Shown: positions 16,939-25,917 of the stretch, one piece after another
Layout of the letters: each line of letters opens with the position of its first letter
How positions within the stretch are numbered: position 1 is the first letter of the stretch
Origin: Paenibacillus pini JCM 16418
GTDB lineage: Bacteria; Bacillota; Bacilli; Paenibacillales; Paenibacillaceae
NCBI RefSeq assembly: GCF_000576305.1
Contig: NZ_BAVZ01000025.1
Coordinates: 1 to 36,428 of the forward strand
Length of the DNA: 36,428 nt
Reading direction: 5' to 3'
Translations under genes and position numbers: made by a program
The notes under the pieces: generated by a model
Told to the model about the DNA's origin: nothing
Seen by the model: the letters and a program-made list of their open reading frames with translations, nothing else
The model's database searches: none

Positions 16939-17286
16939 ATGAATTCATCTAATAATGCAAAAGCTTACGCCAAGATTGTGGAGAACGGAGTACAAGCTGT
17001 TCAAGAAGTTAATCAACTTCGAAGTACAGGTTATGTATACGAGAATATTTTCGTATTAGCTCATGATGGTAACCGTACAGAGCGGATTGCTGACACAGCG
17101 GATGCAAACGAAGTTGGTATTAAAGAAGAAGGCATGTTTGATGCTCTTGCTAATTTGTTCCGTTCACGCGGTGATGAGCTTCGTGCCAAAATTACTTCCT
17201 TCGGGTTTACAAAAGCTGAAGCTGATTTTTATGAGAAAGAGCTAGACTTAGGTAAAGTTCTTGTTATAGCTAAAAAGGCTGAATAA
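16939..17286 (+). CDS. YflT-family general stress protein (GSP17M type)
   Basis: A 115-residue soluble protein of the heat-induced stress protein YflT family. The N-terminal part (GVQAVQEVNQLRSTGYVYENIFVLAHD) and the following NRTERIADTADANEVG match that family, which belongs to the SigB regulon in Bacillus. Its molecular function is unknown. AGAGGAGAG lies nine bases before the ATG at 16939; a GTG at 16930 overlaps the ribosome site and is rejected. It has its own SigB-like promoter and terminator, directly upstream of the stress regulators. Confidence 0.9.
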   Translation: MNSSNNAKAYAKIVENGVQAVQEVNQLRSTGYVYENIFVLAHDGNRTERIADTADANEVGIKEEGMFDALANLFRSRGDELRAKITSFGFTKAEADFYEKELDLGKVLVIAKKAE

Positions 17287-17315
17287 GCTATCGATATCTA
17301 CTGATATTATTTTCC

Positions 17316-17369
17316 AAAAATATAGATAAGGAATGGGACTATGAGTCTCATTCCTTATCTATGTTTTTG
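17316..17369 (+). terminator. terminator after the YflT gene
   Basis: Fourteen-base perfect stem ATAGATAAGGAATG/CATTCCTTATCTAT with a 13-base loop, then GTTTTT. Confidence 0.92.
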
Positions 17370-17498
17370 GAGCAGATCGCTTGTATGCTTTTTGTTCCAA
17401 AGAATATATAAAGTTACAGGATAAAAATCGTGAAGTAAATGTTATAGTATAGATTAGGGAATTTTTCGTCAATTTCATTAGAACTTAAGGAGAGATTT

Positions 17499-18653
17499 AT
17501 GAGAATCTTAATTGTCGATGACAACCCGACGAATGTCATTATCATTCGTGAAATATTAAAGAAGGAAAATTATCGCGATATCGATACCGCGCCTTCGGCT
17601 AAGGCTATGTTTGATAAACTAGGACTATCTGAAGCGAATATACTCGAATCGAAAGCAGCGAACTTCGACTTGATTTTATTGGATATGATGATGCCTGAAA
17701 TGGACGGCATCGCCGCTTGCAAAGTTATTCAACAACATGACCAATTTAAAGATATCCCTATTATAATGGTTACGGCCGTTGGTGATTCCAAGAAACTTGC
17801 TGAAGCGCTAGATGCAGGAGCAGTAGACTATGTAACCAAACCGATTAATAAGGTCGAGCTCATGGCTAGAATTAGACTGGCTCTTCGTTTAAAACAAGAG
17901 AAAGACTGGCACAAAGAACGTGATCAGCGGATGCAGGATGAATTGAAGTTAGCTGCTCTTGTTCAGAATGCGGTGCTTAGCCCTGCAATTGAAGAAGAAT
18001 CATTTGAGGTGCATGCCTTGTATCAACCTTCTGCAGAACTAGCAGGAGATTTATATGCTTGGTTTGAACTCGGTAATGGTAGATACGGCGTCATTTTGAT
18101 CGATATTATGGGACACGGTATTTCCTCTTCTTTGTTCTGTATGTTTATTGCATCGGTGCTTAAAGACACGGTTACCACCTATGTAGAGCCAGAGAAAGTT
18201 ATTCAAGAATTGAATCGACGCTTTAGTCAACTTCATATCGATAGTCAACTTGTGCAGTACTATTTTACGGCAATCTATCTCGTCGTGGATACTCGAATGA
18301 AACGCATTGACTATGTAAACGCAGGACATCCACCAGCGTTATTCTTTCAGGAGGATGGACAAATGATTCAATTGGATCATGCCTGCTGTCCGGTTGGACT
18401 TTTTGACAAGATGGATATTGAACCACAAACTTTATATTACGAAGGCGAAGGGCATATTGTCCTCTACACTGATGGATTGCTGGAAATCATCAAGGGTGAA
18501 CATGATGAACAAGTAAACTTTCTCGCTAGTCACTTGAAAGGCAATCATGATTGGAACGAGGAACGTATGCGTGAAGCTTTTTTTGAAGACCACGGCACCC
18601 AGGAACGAGAAGATGATAAATGTCTGGTGTGGATCTCTTTAAAGAAGGAGTAG
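17499..18653 (+). CDS. response regulator with PP2C-type phosphatase output (RsbY-like)
   Basis: A 384-residue cytoplasmic protein. A receiver domain (1-130) has phosphoacceptor Asp62 in LLDMMMPEMDG, acidic pair DD7-8 and Lys in YVTKPI. A short linker leads to a SpoIIE/RsbU-type Ser phosphatase domain (about 155-384), with ELAGDLYAWF, IDIMGHGISSSL, NAGHPPALFF and VLYTDGLLEI carrying the metal-binding Asp and Gly residues. The inferred role is to dephosphorylate phospho-RsbV and so free SigB when phosphorylated. This is the architecture of B. cereus RsbY. AAGGAGAG precedes the ATG. The stop codon abuts the next kinase gene, implying coupled expression. Confidence 0.93.
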   Translation: MRILIVDDNPTNVIIIREILKKENYRDIDTAPSAKAMFDKLGLSEANILESKAANFDLILLDMMMPEMDGIAACKVIQQHDQFKDIPIIMVTAVGDSKKLAEALDAGAVDYVTKPINKVELMARIRLALRLKQEKDWHKERDQRMQDELKLAALVQNAVLSPAIEEESFEVHALYQPSAELAGDLYAWFELGNGRYGVILIDIMGHGISSSLFCMFIASVLKDTVTTYVEPEKVIQELNRRFSQLHIDSQLVQYYFTAIYLVVDTRMKRIDYVNAGHPPALFFQEDGQMIQLDHACCPVGLFDKMDIEPQTLYYEGEGHIVLYTDGLLEIIKGEHDEQVNFLASHLKGNHDWNEERMREAFFEDHGTQEREDDKCLVWISLKKE

Positions 18654-21600
18654 ATGCAATCGATGAAAATCAAATCGAAATTAATCATTGGATTTAGTGT
18701 CTTGATGATCATAATGGTAGGTTTGACAGTTGTGGGCTATGACCGCCTCAACTATATGAATAAACAAGTAGATCAAATGTACCAAGATCGTTATCTTAAA
18801 GTACGCAATTCGACCTCAATACGAAGTGAAGTGAATAATGTTTCACGTTCCCTTGTGAATCTCTTATTGAACAGAGGTAGTTCTGTAGAGAGTGAAGAGA
18901 TAGAAATGAAAGCCATGATCGCTCGAGGTAATAAAAACTTAAAGACTGTTCTCTCTCGCGATCTTTCACCTGAAGAGAAACAGATGGTGGACCGAGTGCA
19001 AATTGCATGGAATCAATTTTTGGACTATCAAGTCAAAGAAGTTGGGCTTATTGCAGAGGATAAATTAGCAGAGGCGAATAATTACCGCAATTCGACGGGT
19101 CTACCTGTTCAGATTGAGACATTAGCAAGTGTTAATGAGCTGGCTAAGTATCAGGATATGCAGATTGATAAGGAAATTAAGGTTGTTAAGGATGCGAATC
19201 AGCGATCGATCCAAATTACTGCGGCTATGATGATTATAGGATTATTATTGGGATTGGGTGTAATCCTTTGGGTCATTCCAAGTATCACCAAAGGGCTTAA
19301 TGTAGTAAATATGATGATTAGTAGCTTTGGAAAAGGGCATATGAAAGCCATTCGACGAATCAAAGTAACTTCAAAAGACGAAATTGGTGAAGTTGCTCGC
19401 GTCTTCAAAGATATAGCTGAAGATTTGGAAGAGAAGCAGGAGCTGGAAGCTGTATATTTGCAAGCTCAACATGATCAGAATTGGCTAAGTTCGAATACAA
19501 GCAGAGTAACCGAACTGCTACAGGGGATCAACTCAAGAAAACAATTATCGCAAATGTTTATAAGCGAATTCACACCAATATTTAAATCTAACTATGGTGC
19601 GTTATATATAGTAGATGACAACAATCCAGATCTATTAATTTTAAGTGGATCGTATGCTGGTGAAGGTGATCAGACGCCTAGAAATCAAATTAATCTCGGC
19701 GAAGGCTTTGTAGGCCAAAGCGGTTTGGACCGTAAGCCTATTTTGGCCGAATTACCTGAGAACTATGTGTCCATATCCTCGGCATTTGGTGCAGTCTCTC
19801 CAACACATCTAATGGTCTATCCAGTTATATTTGAAGATGAGTTGCTGGGAGTGATCGAATTTGCTTCATTCCAACCTTATAAGGAATTGAAACAGAAACT
19901 GGCAGCTCAATTAAGCGTGAGTCTTGGAATTATAATTAATAACATTAATCGTCGAGTTCGTGTGGAGGAATTGCTGCGTGAATCTCAAGCGTTGACGGAG
20001 GAATTGCAGTGTCAGTCGGAAGAATTACAGACACAGCAAGAGGAATTGCGTCGCTCGAATGAGAACCTTGAAGAGCAGACAGAGGCACTTAAAAATTCCG
20101 AGGATCTTTTACAGCGTCAACAAGAAGAACTTGAGCATTACAATACGGATTTGGTTGCTAAGACAAGAACTTTAGAAGAGCAAATGCAAGAGCTTGAAGA
20201 GAAGAATATTCAGATTGAAGAGTCTAAGTCGAGATTAGAACAGCAGGCGATGCAGCTTGCCGTTACGAGCAAATATAAATCGGAATTTTTAGCGAATATG
20301 TCTCATGAGCTGCGCACACCGCTGAATAGCTTATTAATCCTTTCTCAGCTATTATCCGAAAATAAAGAAGGTAACTTAACGGCTAAACAATCGGAGTATG
20401 CTCATACCATTTACATGTCCGGTGCCGATTTGCTCAAGATGATTGATGAAATTCTGGACTTGTCTAAAGTGGATGCAGGTAAAATGCAAGTTAACCGTGA
20501 ATCTATTCATCTCATGGATTGGAAGGGCTTTGTGAACCAGAACTTTGTTCCCCTTGCCAATAAGAAACAGATCGCGCTTAAAATGAATTATGAAGATAAT
20601 CTTCCGGAAACTATTATTACGGATGGGCATCGTGTAAAACAAATTCTTCGCAATTTATTGTCTAATGCTTTTAAATTTACAACACAAGGATCTGTGACTT
20701 TTGGTGTGAAAAGAGCGGATTCGCATAAGCTTCCTTCATATCTTTATAGAGATCGTTCTTATCTGGCTATTACAATTAAGGATACAGGTATTGGTATACC
20801 GCAGAACAAAACAGATCTGATCTTTGAAGCATTCCAGCAAGTAGATGGAACGACGAGCCGGAAGTATGGCGGTACGGGACTCGGGCTTTCTATAAGCAGA
20901 GAATTATCCCGACTACTGGGCGGTGGTATTGAGGTTCAGTCAGTGGAAGGTGCAGGAAGCTGCTTTACGCTGTATTTACCAATGACAGAAACAGATGCTG
21001 ATTATATGGAGCGTAGTGGTGAAGGTGCAGCAACGATGGAGCAGACCACAGAAGGAAATAAAGTCATGTTACTACCATCTGCAAACCGCGATGTCTCAAT
21101 TGAAGAGATGGAAGAGGCGGAAGCGGAAGCTCAGAGCGCTGCTGCAGAGCCTGTAGAAGATGATCGCAATCATATTACGGACAAAGATAAAGTACTTCTA
21201 ATCATTGAAGATGATATTAATTTCTCAAATATACTACTGGATATGGCTAGAAATCGTGGGTTTAAGGGTATTGTAGCTGCGCAGGGTGATATTGGCTTGA
21301 AATTTGCCCAATCCTATTTACCAGATGCTATTATTTTGGATATTCAACTTCCAGTGATGGATGGATGGTCCATCCTTGGCGAATTGAAGAGTTCGGCTTC
21401 AACACGACATATTCCAGTTCATATTGTGTCGGTTGTGGATGAAGTGAAGCAGGGATTGATGATGGGCGCAATTGCTTATTTGAAGAAACCATCTTCTAAG
21501 TTAGCTTTGGAGAAAGCATTCTCTCATATTGAATCGTATACCGAAAAAACGGTTAAGCATTTGTTGATCGTCGAAGATGATCAGATACAGCAAAATGCTA

Positions 21601-22358
21601 TTATCGAATTAATTGATCATGATGATGTATCCATTACGGCAGTTTCAACGGGGCGTGAGGCGCTTGCTGAACTACGTAAACAGCATTATGACAGCATGGT
21701 GCTTGATTTAATGCTCAGTGATATGACAGGTTTTGAGCTTTTGGATCAAATCCAAAATGATGATGATCTAGGTGATCTTCCTATTATTATTTATACGGGT
21801 AAGGATCTAGATAGCAAAGAAGAAATGGAGCTTCGTAAATATGCAGAATCCATTATCATTAAAGATGTGAAGTCACCGGAACGTCTACTAGATGAGACGA
21901 CCTTGTTCCTACACAGAGTTGAAGCTAATATGCCGGAAGATAAGCGCAAGATCTTACAGAAGCTGCATAACAAAGAAGTATTATTCGAAGGTAAGCGAAT
22001 CTTATTGGTTGATGATGATATTCGTAATGTATTTGCTCTTTCCAGTGTATTAGAGAGCTACGATATGGATGTAACGTTTGCTGAGAATGGACGAGAGGCT
22101 ATTGAACTACTTACCAGTGGTAAGGAGTATGATCTCGTTCTAATGGATATGATGATGCCAGAGATGGATGGATATGAAGCAATGCGCCTTATCCGCAAAA
22201 TGCCGCAGTTCCTAAAACTGCCGATTATTGCTTTGACTGCTAAGGCTATGAAGGAGGATCGTTCCAAGTGTATTGAAGCTGGAGCATCCGATTATGTTAA
22301 GAAACCTATTCAAACGGAACAACTTCTTTCATTAATGAGAGTATGGCTGTATTCGTAA
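18654..22358 (+). CDS. membrane hybrid histidine kinase with GAF and three receivers (RsbK-like)
   Basis: A 1234-residue sensor kinase. TM1 (9-28) and TM2 (188-210) bracket a ~160-residue helical extracellular domain of four-helix-bundle/CHASE3 style. Then come HAMP (211-265), GAF (about 290-430), a long coiled coil (438-540), HisKA with His551 in MSHELRTP, and HATPase_c (Asn671, DTGIG 710, GGTGLGLS 739). Three receivers follow, with Asp896, Asp1018 and Asp1165. The second receiver is divergent (LDLMLSDMTG). It probably feeds the adjacent REC-PP2C phosphatase. An acidic, Glu/Ala-rich linker (about 815-840) precedes receiver one. AAGGAG is only three bases from this ATG; an in-frame ATG at 18663 is possible. 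Confidence 0.92.
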   Translation: MQSMKIKSKLIIGFSVLMIIMVGLTVVGYDRLNYMNKQVDQMYQDRYLKVRNSTSIRSEVNNVSRSLVNLLLNRGSSVESEEIEMKAMIARGNKNLKTVLSRDLSPEEKQMVDRVQIAWNQFLDYQVKEVGLIAEDKLAEANNYRNSTGLPVQIETLASVNELAKYQDMQIDKEIKVVKDANQRSIQITAAMMIIGLLLGLGVILWVIPSITKGLNVVNMMISSFGKGHMKAIRRIKVTSKDEIGEVARVFKDIAEDLEEKQELEAVYLQAQHDQNWLSSNTSRVTELLQGINSRKQLSQMFISEFTPIFKSNYGALYIVDDNNPDLLILSGSYAGEGDQTPRNQINLGEGFVGQSGLDRKPILAELPENYVSISSAFGAVSPTHLMVYPVIFEDELLGVIEFASFQPYKELKQKLAAQLSVSLGIIINNINRRVRVEELLRESQALTEELQCQSEELQTQQEELRRSNENLEEQTEALKNSEDLLQRQQEELEHYNTDLVAKTRTLEEQMQELEEKNIQIEESKSRLEQQAMQLAVTSKYKSEFLANMSHELRTPLNSLLILSQLLSENKEGNLTAKQSEYAHTIYMSGADLLKMIDEILDLSKVDAGKMQVNRESIHLMDWKGFVNQNFVPLANKKQIALKMNYEDNLPETIITDGHRVKQILRNLLSNAFKFTTQGSVTFGVKRADSHKLPSYLYRDRSYLAITIKDTGIGIPQNKTDLIFEAFQQVDGTTSRKYGGTGLGLSISRELSRLLGGGIEVQSVEGAGSCFTLYLPMTETDADYMERSGEGAATMEQTTEGNKVMLLPSANRDVSIEEMEEAEAEAQSAAAEPVEDDRNHITDKDKVLLIIEDDINFSNILLDMARNRGFKGIVAAQGDIGLKFAQSYLPDAIILDIQLPVMDGWSILGELKSSASTRHIPVHIVSVVDEVKQGLMMGAIAYLKKPSSKLALEKAFSHIESYTEKTVKHLLIVEDDQIQQNAIIELIDHDDVSITAVSTGREALAELRKQHYDSMVLDLMLSDMTGFELLDQIQNDDDLGDLPIIIYTGKDLDSKEEMELRKYAESIIIKDVKSPERLLDETTLFLHRVEANMPEDKRKILQKLHNKEVLFEGKRILLVDDDIRNVFALSSVLESYDMDVTFAENGREAIELLTSGKEYDLVLMDMMMPEMDGYEAMRLIRKMPQFLKLPIIALTAKAMKEDRSKCIEAGASDYVKKPIQTEQLLSLMRVWLYS

Positions 22359-22448
22359 CCCGAATTTTTGGGTAATGAATATTGGGTAATAAATATAGTG
22401 ATTCAAATTTTAGTGACGTAACCGCTAGAATTAGCAGGGGGATATGCA

Positions 22449-23318
22449 ATGGATTCAATTCATCCGGACGATTATGGACTAAGTAAACCGGAAACTGATA
22501 TTACTGAGCGTGAAGATATTGAGCTTGAACTGCTTCTGGTCGGTGTTCACCGATTATACGGATATGATTTCCGAAATTACGCTCTGCCGTCTTTAAGACG
22601 TAGAATATGGCATTTCATACACGCAGAAGGACTTGGGAATATATCTGAATTGCAAGGAAAAGTGCTACACAACCGTGCAACTTTTGAACGAATGGTGCAT
22701 AACCTATCCATTCCAGTTACAGAGATGTTTCGGGATCCTAATTTATTCTTAACGTTCCGTCAAAAGATTGTTCCGATTCTACGGACGTACCCATATATAC
22801 GAATTTGGCATGCTGGATGTTCAACTGGCGAAGAGGTCTATTCCATGGCCATCCTTTTACATGAAGAAGGACTTTATGATAAGTCGAGGATATATGCTAC
22901 TGATATGAATGATCGATCACTGGAGACTGCTAAGCAAGGCGTCTTTGGGATTGAGAAGATGAAGCTATATACTAAAAATTATATGGAAGCGGGAGGGACC
23001 CGCTCTTTCTCCGAATACTATACGGCTAAGTATAATTCGGTTATATTTCAACCATTTTTGCAAAAGAATATTATATTTGCTGAACACAACCTGGCAACGG
23101 ATCGTTCATTTAATGAATTCAATGTTATACTTTGCAGAAATGTAATGATTTACTTCAATGATGAACTGAGAAATCATGTTCATAAGTTATTTCACGACAG
23201 CTTAAGCAATTTCGGTATTCTTGTTCTCGGGTCAAAGGAATCGATTCAATTCACAGAATTAAGTGAATCGTATGAATCCCTTGATCGTGTTGAGAAGATA
23301 TATCGAAAGATTAAATGA
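22449..23318 (+). CDS. CheR-like protein glutamate methyltransferase (RsbM-like)
   Basis: A 289-residue SAM-dependent methyltransferase of the CheR family. The N-terminal helical domain (about 25-95) includes YALPSLRRRI and NLSIPVTEMFRDP. The SAM-binding motif is IWHAGCSTGEEVYSM (119-133), followed by IYATDMND and CRNVMIYF. No chemoreceptor genes are nearby. In B. cereus, RsbM, a CheR-type enzyme encoded beside RsbK, methylates and restrains that kinase, and the same role is inferred here. AGCAGGGG precedes the ATG. The 3' end runs up to the next gene, which has an upstream in-frame ATG overlapping the stop. Confidence 0.9.
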   Translation: MDSIHPDDYGLSKPETDITEREDIELELLLVGVHRLYGYDFRNYALPSLRRRIWHFIHAEGLGNISELQGKVLHNRATFERMVHNLSIPVTEMFRDPNLFLTFRQKIVPILRTYPYIRIWHAGCSTGEEVYSMAILLHEEGLYDKSRIYATDMNDRSLETAKQGVFGIEKMKLYTKNYMEAGGTRSFSEYYTAKYNSVIFQPFLQKNIIFAEHNLATDRSFNEFNVILCRNVMIYFNDELRNHVHKLFHDSLSNFGILVLGSKESIQFTELSESYESLDRVEKIYRKIK

Positions 23319-23335
23319 TAAAGCGGGAGGTTGCT

Positions 23336-25012
23336 ATGGGGTTTCAAGAACCGATTCATATATTACTGGTAGATGACCGTCCGGAAAACTTACTCGCTCT
23401 TGAAGCAGTATTGGAGAGCGAACAGTATAATCTAATCAAAGCTACCTCTGGTGAAGAAGCACTTCGTTGCCTCTTGAAGGATGAGTTTGCTGTGATTATT
23501 CTCGATGTTCAAATGCCAGGAATGGACGGAATTGAAACTGCCAAACTTATTAAGGCGAGAGACAAGACGAAGGATATTCCAATCATCTTTATTTCGGCGA
23601 ATAGTAAGGAAGCCGAGCATTTGTTTGCAGGGTATTCTGCAGGCGCTATAGATTACATGGTTAAGCCTTTTATTCCGCAAATTCTGAAGTCCAAAATTGA
23701 AGGCTTCGTCGATATGTATATGACCAATAAAAAGCTGAAGACGCAGTCCATGCTGCTTCAGCAAAAGACACAAGAATTAGAGAAAATTAACCATGAATTG
23801 GTTAGAGCGAAAGAGGCTGCTGAAATTGCAGCCAAAGCGAAGAATGAATTCCTTGCCATGATGAGTCATGAAATTCGTACACCGATGAACGGCGTCATTG
23901 GTATGGTTGACTTATTAATGGAAACGGATCTAGAAGAAGAGCAACAGGAGTATTCAGAAATTATCCGTAAGAGTGCAGATGCGCTCGTGACTGTTATCAA
24001 TGATATTCTGGATTTCACCAAAATGGAATCGGGTAAAATGGAGCTTGAAGAGCATCCCTTCGAATTACAATCCTGTATACAGGAAGTATTCAGCCTCTTC
24101 TCCATGGAGGCAGGTAAGAAGGATCTCGAACTCGTATACTTTATTGACGAGAAGCTTCCAAGTATTATTTATGGGGATATGGCGCGGCTTCGCCAAGTTT
24201 TAATCAATTTAATTGCGAATGCCGTTAAATTTACCCAGCAGGGCGGCGTATATTTAATGGTATCACTTGCAAAAACTCTTGATAATACAATATCCATTGA
24301 GTTTGCAGTTAAAGATACTGGGATTGGTATTTCGGCAGATAAAAGAGATCGCTTGTTCCAACCATTTTCACAGCTCGATTCATCGATGACCCGCAAATAT
24401 GGCGGAACTGGATTAGGCTTAGCCATCTGTAAATCTCTGGTTGATATGATGCAAGGCGAGATCCGAGTGGAATCAATGGAAGAGAAGGGTGCGACTTTTA
24501 TCTTTACGATTCAGGCAAAGGAGCATGAAGAAGAGGTATATGCTCTAGGGCTAGGTGATGAATTTGAGCAGAATGTGCAGCCAGATCCATCCGAATCATC
24601 ACCAAGTGTTCTGGTTGTAGATGATCATCCCGTTAACCAAAAACTGATTGTAAGTATGCTCAGTAAGCTTGGATTTGTTGCTGAAGTGGCCGAAGACGGT
24701 AAACAAGCCGTAGAGAAAGTGCAGATGCACCGAGGATATGACTTTATATTTATGGATTTACAAATGCCAGTCATGGACGGACTTGAGGCAACCTCGATGA
24801 TCAGACAACAGCGCTGTGATCATAATCCCATCATTATCGCCATGACTGCTAATGTAATGGAAGGTATTCAAGACCGTTGTAAAGAGGCTGGCATGGATGA
24901 TTACATCAGCAAACCAGTTAAAATGAGTAGCGTAAAAAATACGTTATCCCGATATCCTCTGCCTTTTCAGAAATTTGAAGAAACTCTTGGTCTAACTGCA
25001 TCTCTTGATTGA
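23336..25012 (+). CDS. soluble REC-histidine kinase-REC hybrid protein
   Basis: A 558-residue cytoplasmic protein. The N-terminal receiver has Asp57 in ILDVQMPGMDG, followed by a coiled coil (130-170). HisKA has His178 in MMSHEIRTPMNG, and HATPase_c has Asn295, DTGIGIS and GGTGLGLAI. The C-terminal receiver has Asp474 in FMDLQMPVMDG. There is no membrane segment or sensor domain, so it likely relays signals from another kinase, possibly the 1234-residue one. The start at 23336 is chosen because GGGAGG is five bases before it; an ATG at 23315 overlaps the methyltransferase stop. It lies between the RsbM-like gene and rsbV. Confidence 0.9.
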   Translation: MGFQEPIHILLVDDRPENLLALEAVLESEQYNLIKATSGEEALRCLLKDEFAVIILDVQMPGMDGIETAKLIKARDKTKDIPIIFISANSKEAEHLFAGYSAGAIDYMVKPFIPQILKSKIEGFVDMYMTNKKLKTQSMLLQQKTQELEKINHELVRAKEAAEIAAKAKNEFLAMMSHEIRTPMNGVIGMVDLLMETDLEEEQQEYSEIIRKSADALVTVINDILDFTKMESGKMELEEHPFELQSCIQEVFSLFSMEAGKKDLELVYFIDEKLPSIIYGDMARLRQVLINLIANAVKFTQQGGVYLMVSLAKTLDNTISIEFAVKDTGIGISADKRDRLFQPFSQLDSSMTRKYGGTGLGLAICKSLVDMMQGEIRVESMEEKGATFIFTIQAKEHEEEVYALGLGDEFEQNVQPDPSESSPSVLVVDDHPVNQKLIVSMLSKLGFVAEVAEDGKQAVEKVQMHRGYDFIFMDLQMPVMDGLEATSMIRQQRCDHNPIIIAMTANVMEGIQDRCKEAGMDDYISKPVKMSSVKNTLSRYPLPFQKFEETLGLTASLD

Positions 25013-25045
25013 GTTAACATGATCAGGATTTTATGTTCATGTACT

Positions 25046-25070
25046 GATTCAAAGCTTATAATTTTGGTTA
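25046..25070 (+). promoter_or_regulatory. possible SigB-like autoregulatory promoter before rsbV
   Basis: GATTCA, a 13-base spacer, then TGGTTA. Each box differs by one base from the GTTTCA/GGGTTA pair upstream of yflT, with identical spacing. Weak on its own but in the place where SigB autoregulation would be expected. Confidence 0.35.
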
Positions 25071-25107
25071 ATTAGATAAAGAATATGAATTTCGGGAGAG
25101 AATGTCT

Positions 25108-25446
25108 ATGAATACAAATAAAAATGAAAAATTTAATGCAACGACTGAAAGTGGAGAAAACAAGACAACTGTTTTTCTAAGCGGTGAGTTAGATTTATCC
25201 GTTGCACCAGACTTTAGGTTAGTTATGGAGCCTTTAGTTGGAAATTCTGATCTGGATTTGTTTATTAACCTCAAAGATTTGAAATATATTGATAGTACCG
25301 GCATTGGGATTCTGTTATCCATTCTTAAAGCAAGACATGGAATGAATGCCCGTTTTGTTGTCGACGAAGTACCGCCTCAGATTCAAAAATTGTTCGACAT
25401 GACAGGTATCGCCAAGTTTTTTGCTCCAAGTGAGAATTCCCAATAG
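25108..25446 (+). CDS. rsbV: anti-sigma factor antagonist (STAS domain, RsbV type)
   Basis: A 112-residue STAS-domain protein. The phosphorylatable Ser63 sits in IDSTGIGILLS, and LSGELDLSVAPDF and MTGIAKFF frame the domain. Unphosphorylated RsbV binds RsbW and frees the sigma factor; the REC-PP2C protein encoded upstream is the likely phosphatase. GGGAGAG lies seven bases before the ATG at 25108, so the ATG two codons earlier is rejected. rsbW follows after 18 bases. Confidence 0.93.
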   Translation: MNTNKNEKFNATTESGENKTTVFLSGELDLSVAPDFRLVMEPLVGNSDLDLFINLKDLKYIDSTGIGILLSILKARHGMNARFVVDEVPPQIQKLFDMTGIAKFFAPSENSQ

Positions 25447-25464
25447 GAAAGGATCGAAGAAAGA

Positions 25465-25917
25465 ATGAATTCTGAAGTACAAAGAGTCGTTATAACCTTG
25501 CCGGCTAGTGCGGATTTTGTTGATATCGTAAGATTAAATTTATATGGAATTGCTTCTAAAATGGGCTTTTCTTATGAAGAAATAGAAGATATGAAGGTTG
25601 CTGTATCTGAAGCTTGTAACAATTCTGTTTTGTATGCTTATGGGCAAGAGGGCGGAATGGTAGAAGTTTCTTTTGAAGTGAATAACAATCAATTATCGAT
25701 TAGTGTCAAAGATGAAGGAGCCAGTTTTGAAGGCACCACTCGCTCAGGTAATAGCGTTACTCTACATGATAAGGAGTTGAATGATGTAGAGATTGGTGGT
25801 CTTGGGTTCTATTTGATGGAAGCGTTAATGGATGATGTGACTATTCAAAATCAATCGGGCCGTGGCACGCAGGTAATTATGAAGAAGCGACTCATGAAAA
25901 GTGAGGAAACGGTATGA
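25465..25917 (+). CDS. rsbW: anti-sigma factor serine kinase (RsbW type)
   Basis: A 150-residue GHKL-fold kinase and anti-sigma factor. The N-box is VAVSEACNNSVLYAYG, the ATP-lid elements are VKDEGASF and GGLGFYLMEALMDDV, and the ending RGTQVIMKKRL is typical. It should phosphorylate RsbV and hold the sigma factor inactive. GAAAGGATC precedes the ATG. Its stop overlaps the sigma factor ATG by four bases, giving a near-equal ratio of the two partners. SpoIIAB is the main alternative but the context favours RsbW. Confidence 0.93.
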   Translation: MNSEVQRVVITLPASADFVDIVRLNLYGIASKMGFSYEEIEDMKVAVSEACNNSVLYAYGQEGGMVEVSFEVNNNQLSISVKDEGASFEGTTRSGNSVTLHDKELNDVEIGGLGFYLMEALMDDVTIQNQSGRGTQVIMKKRLMKSEETV

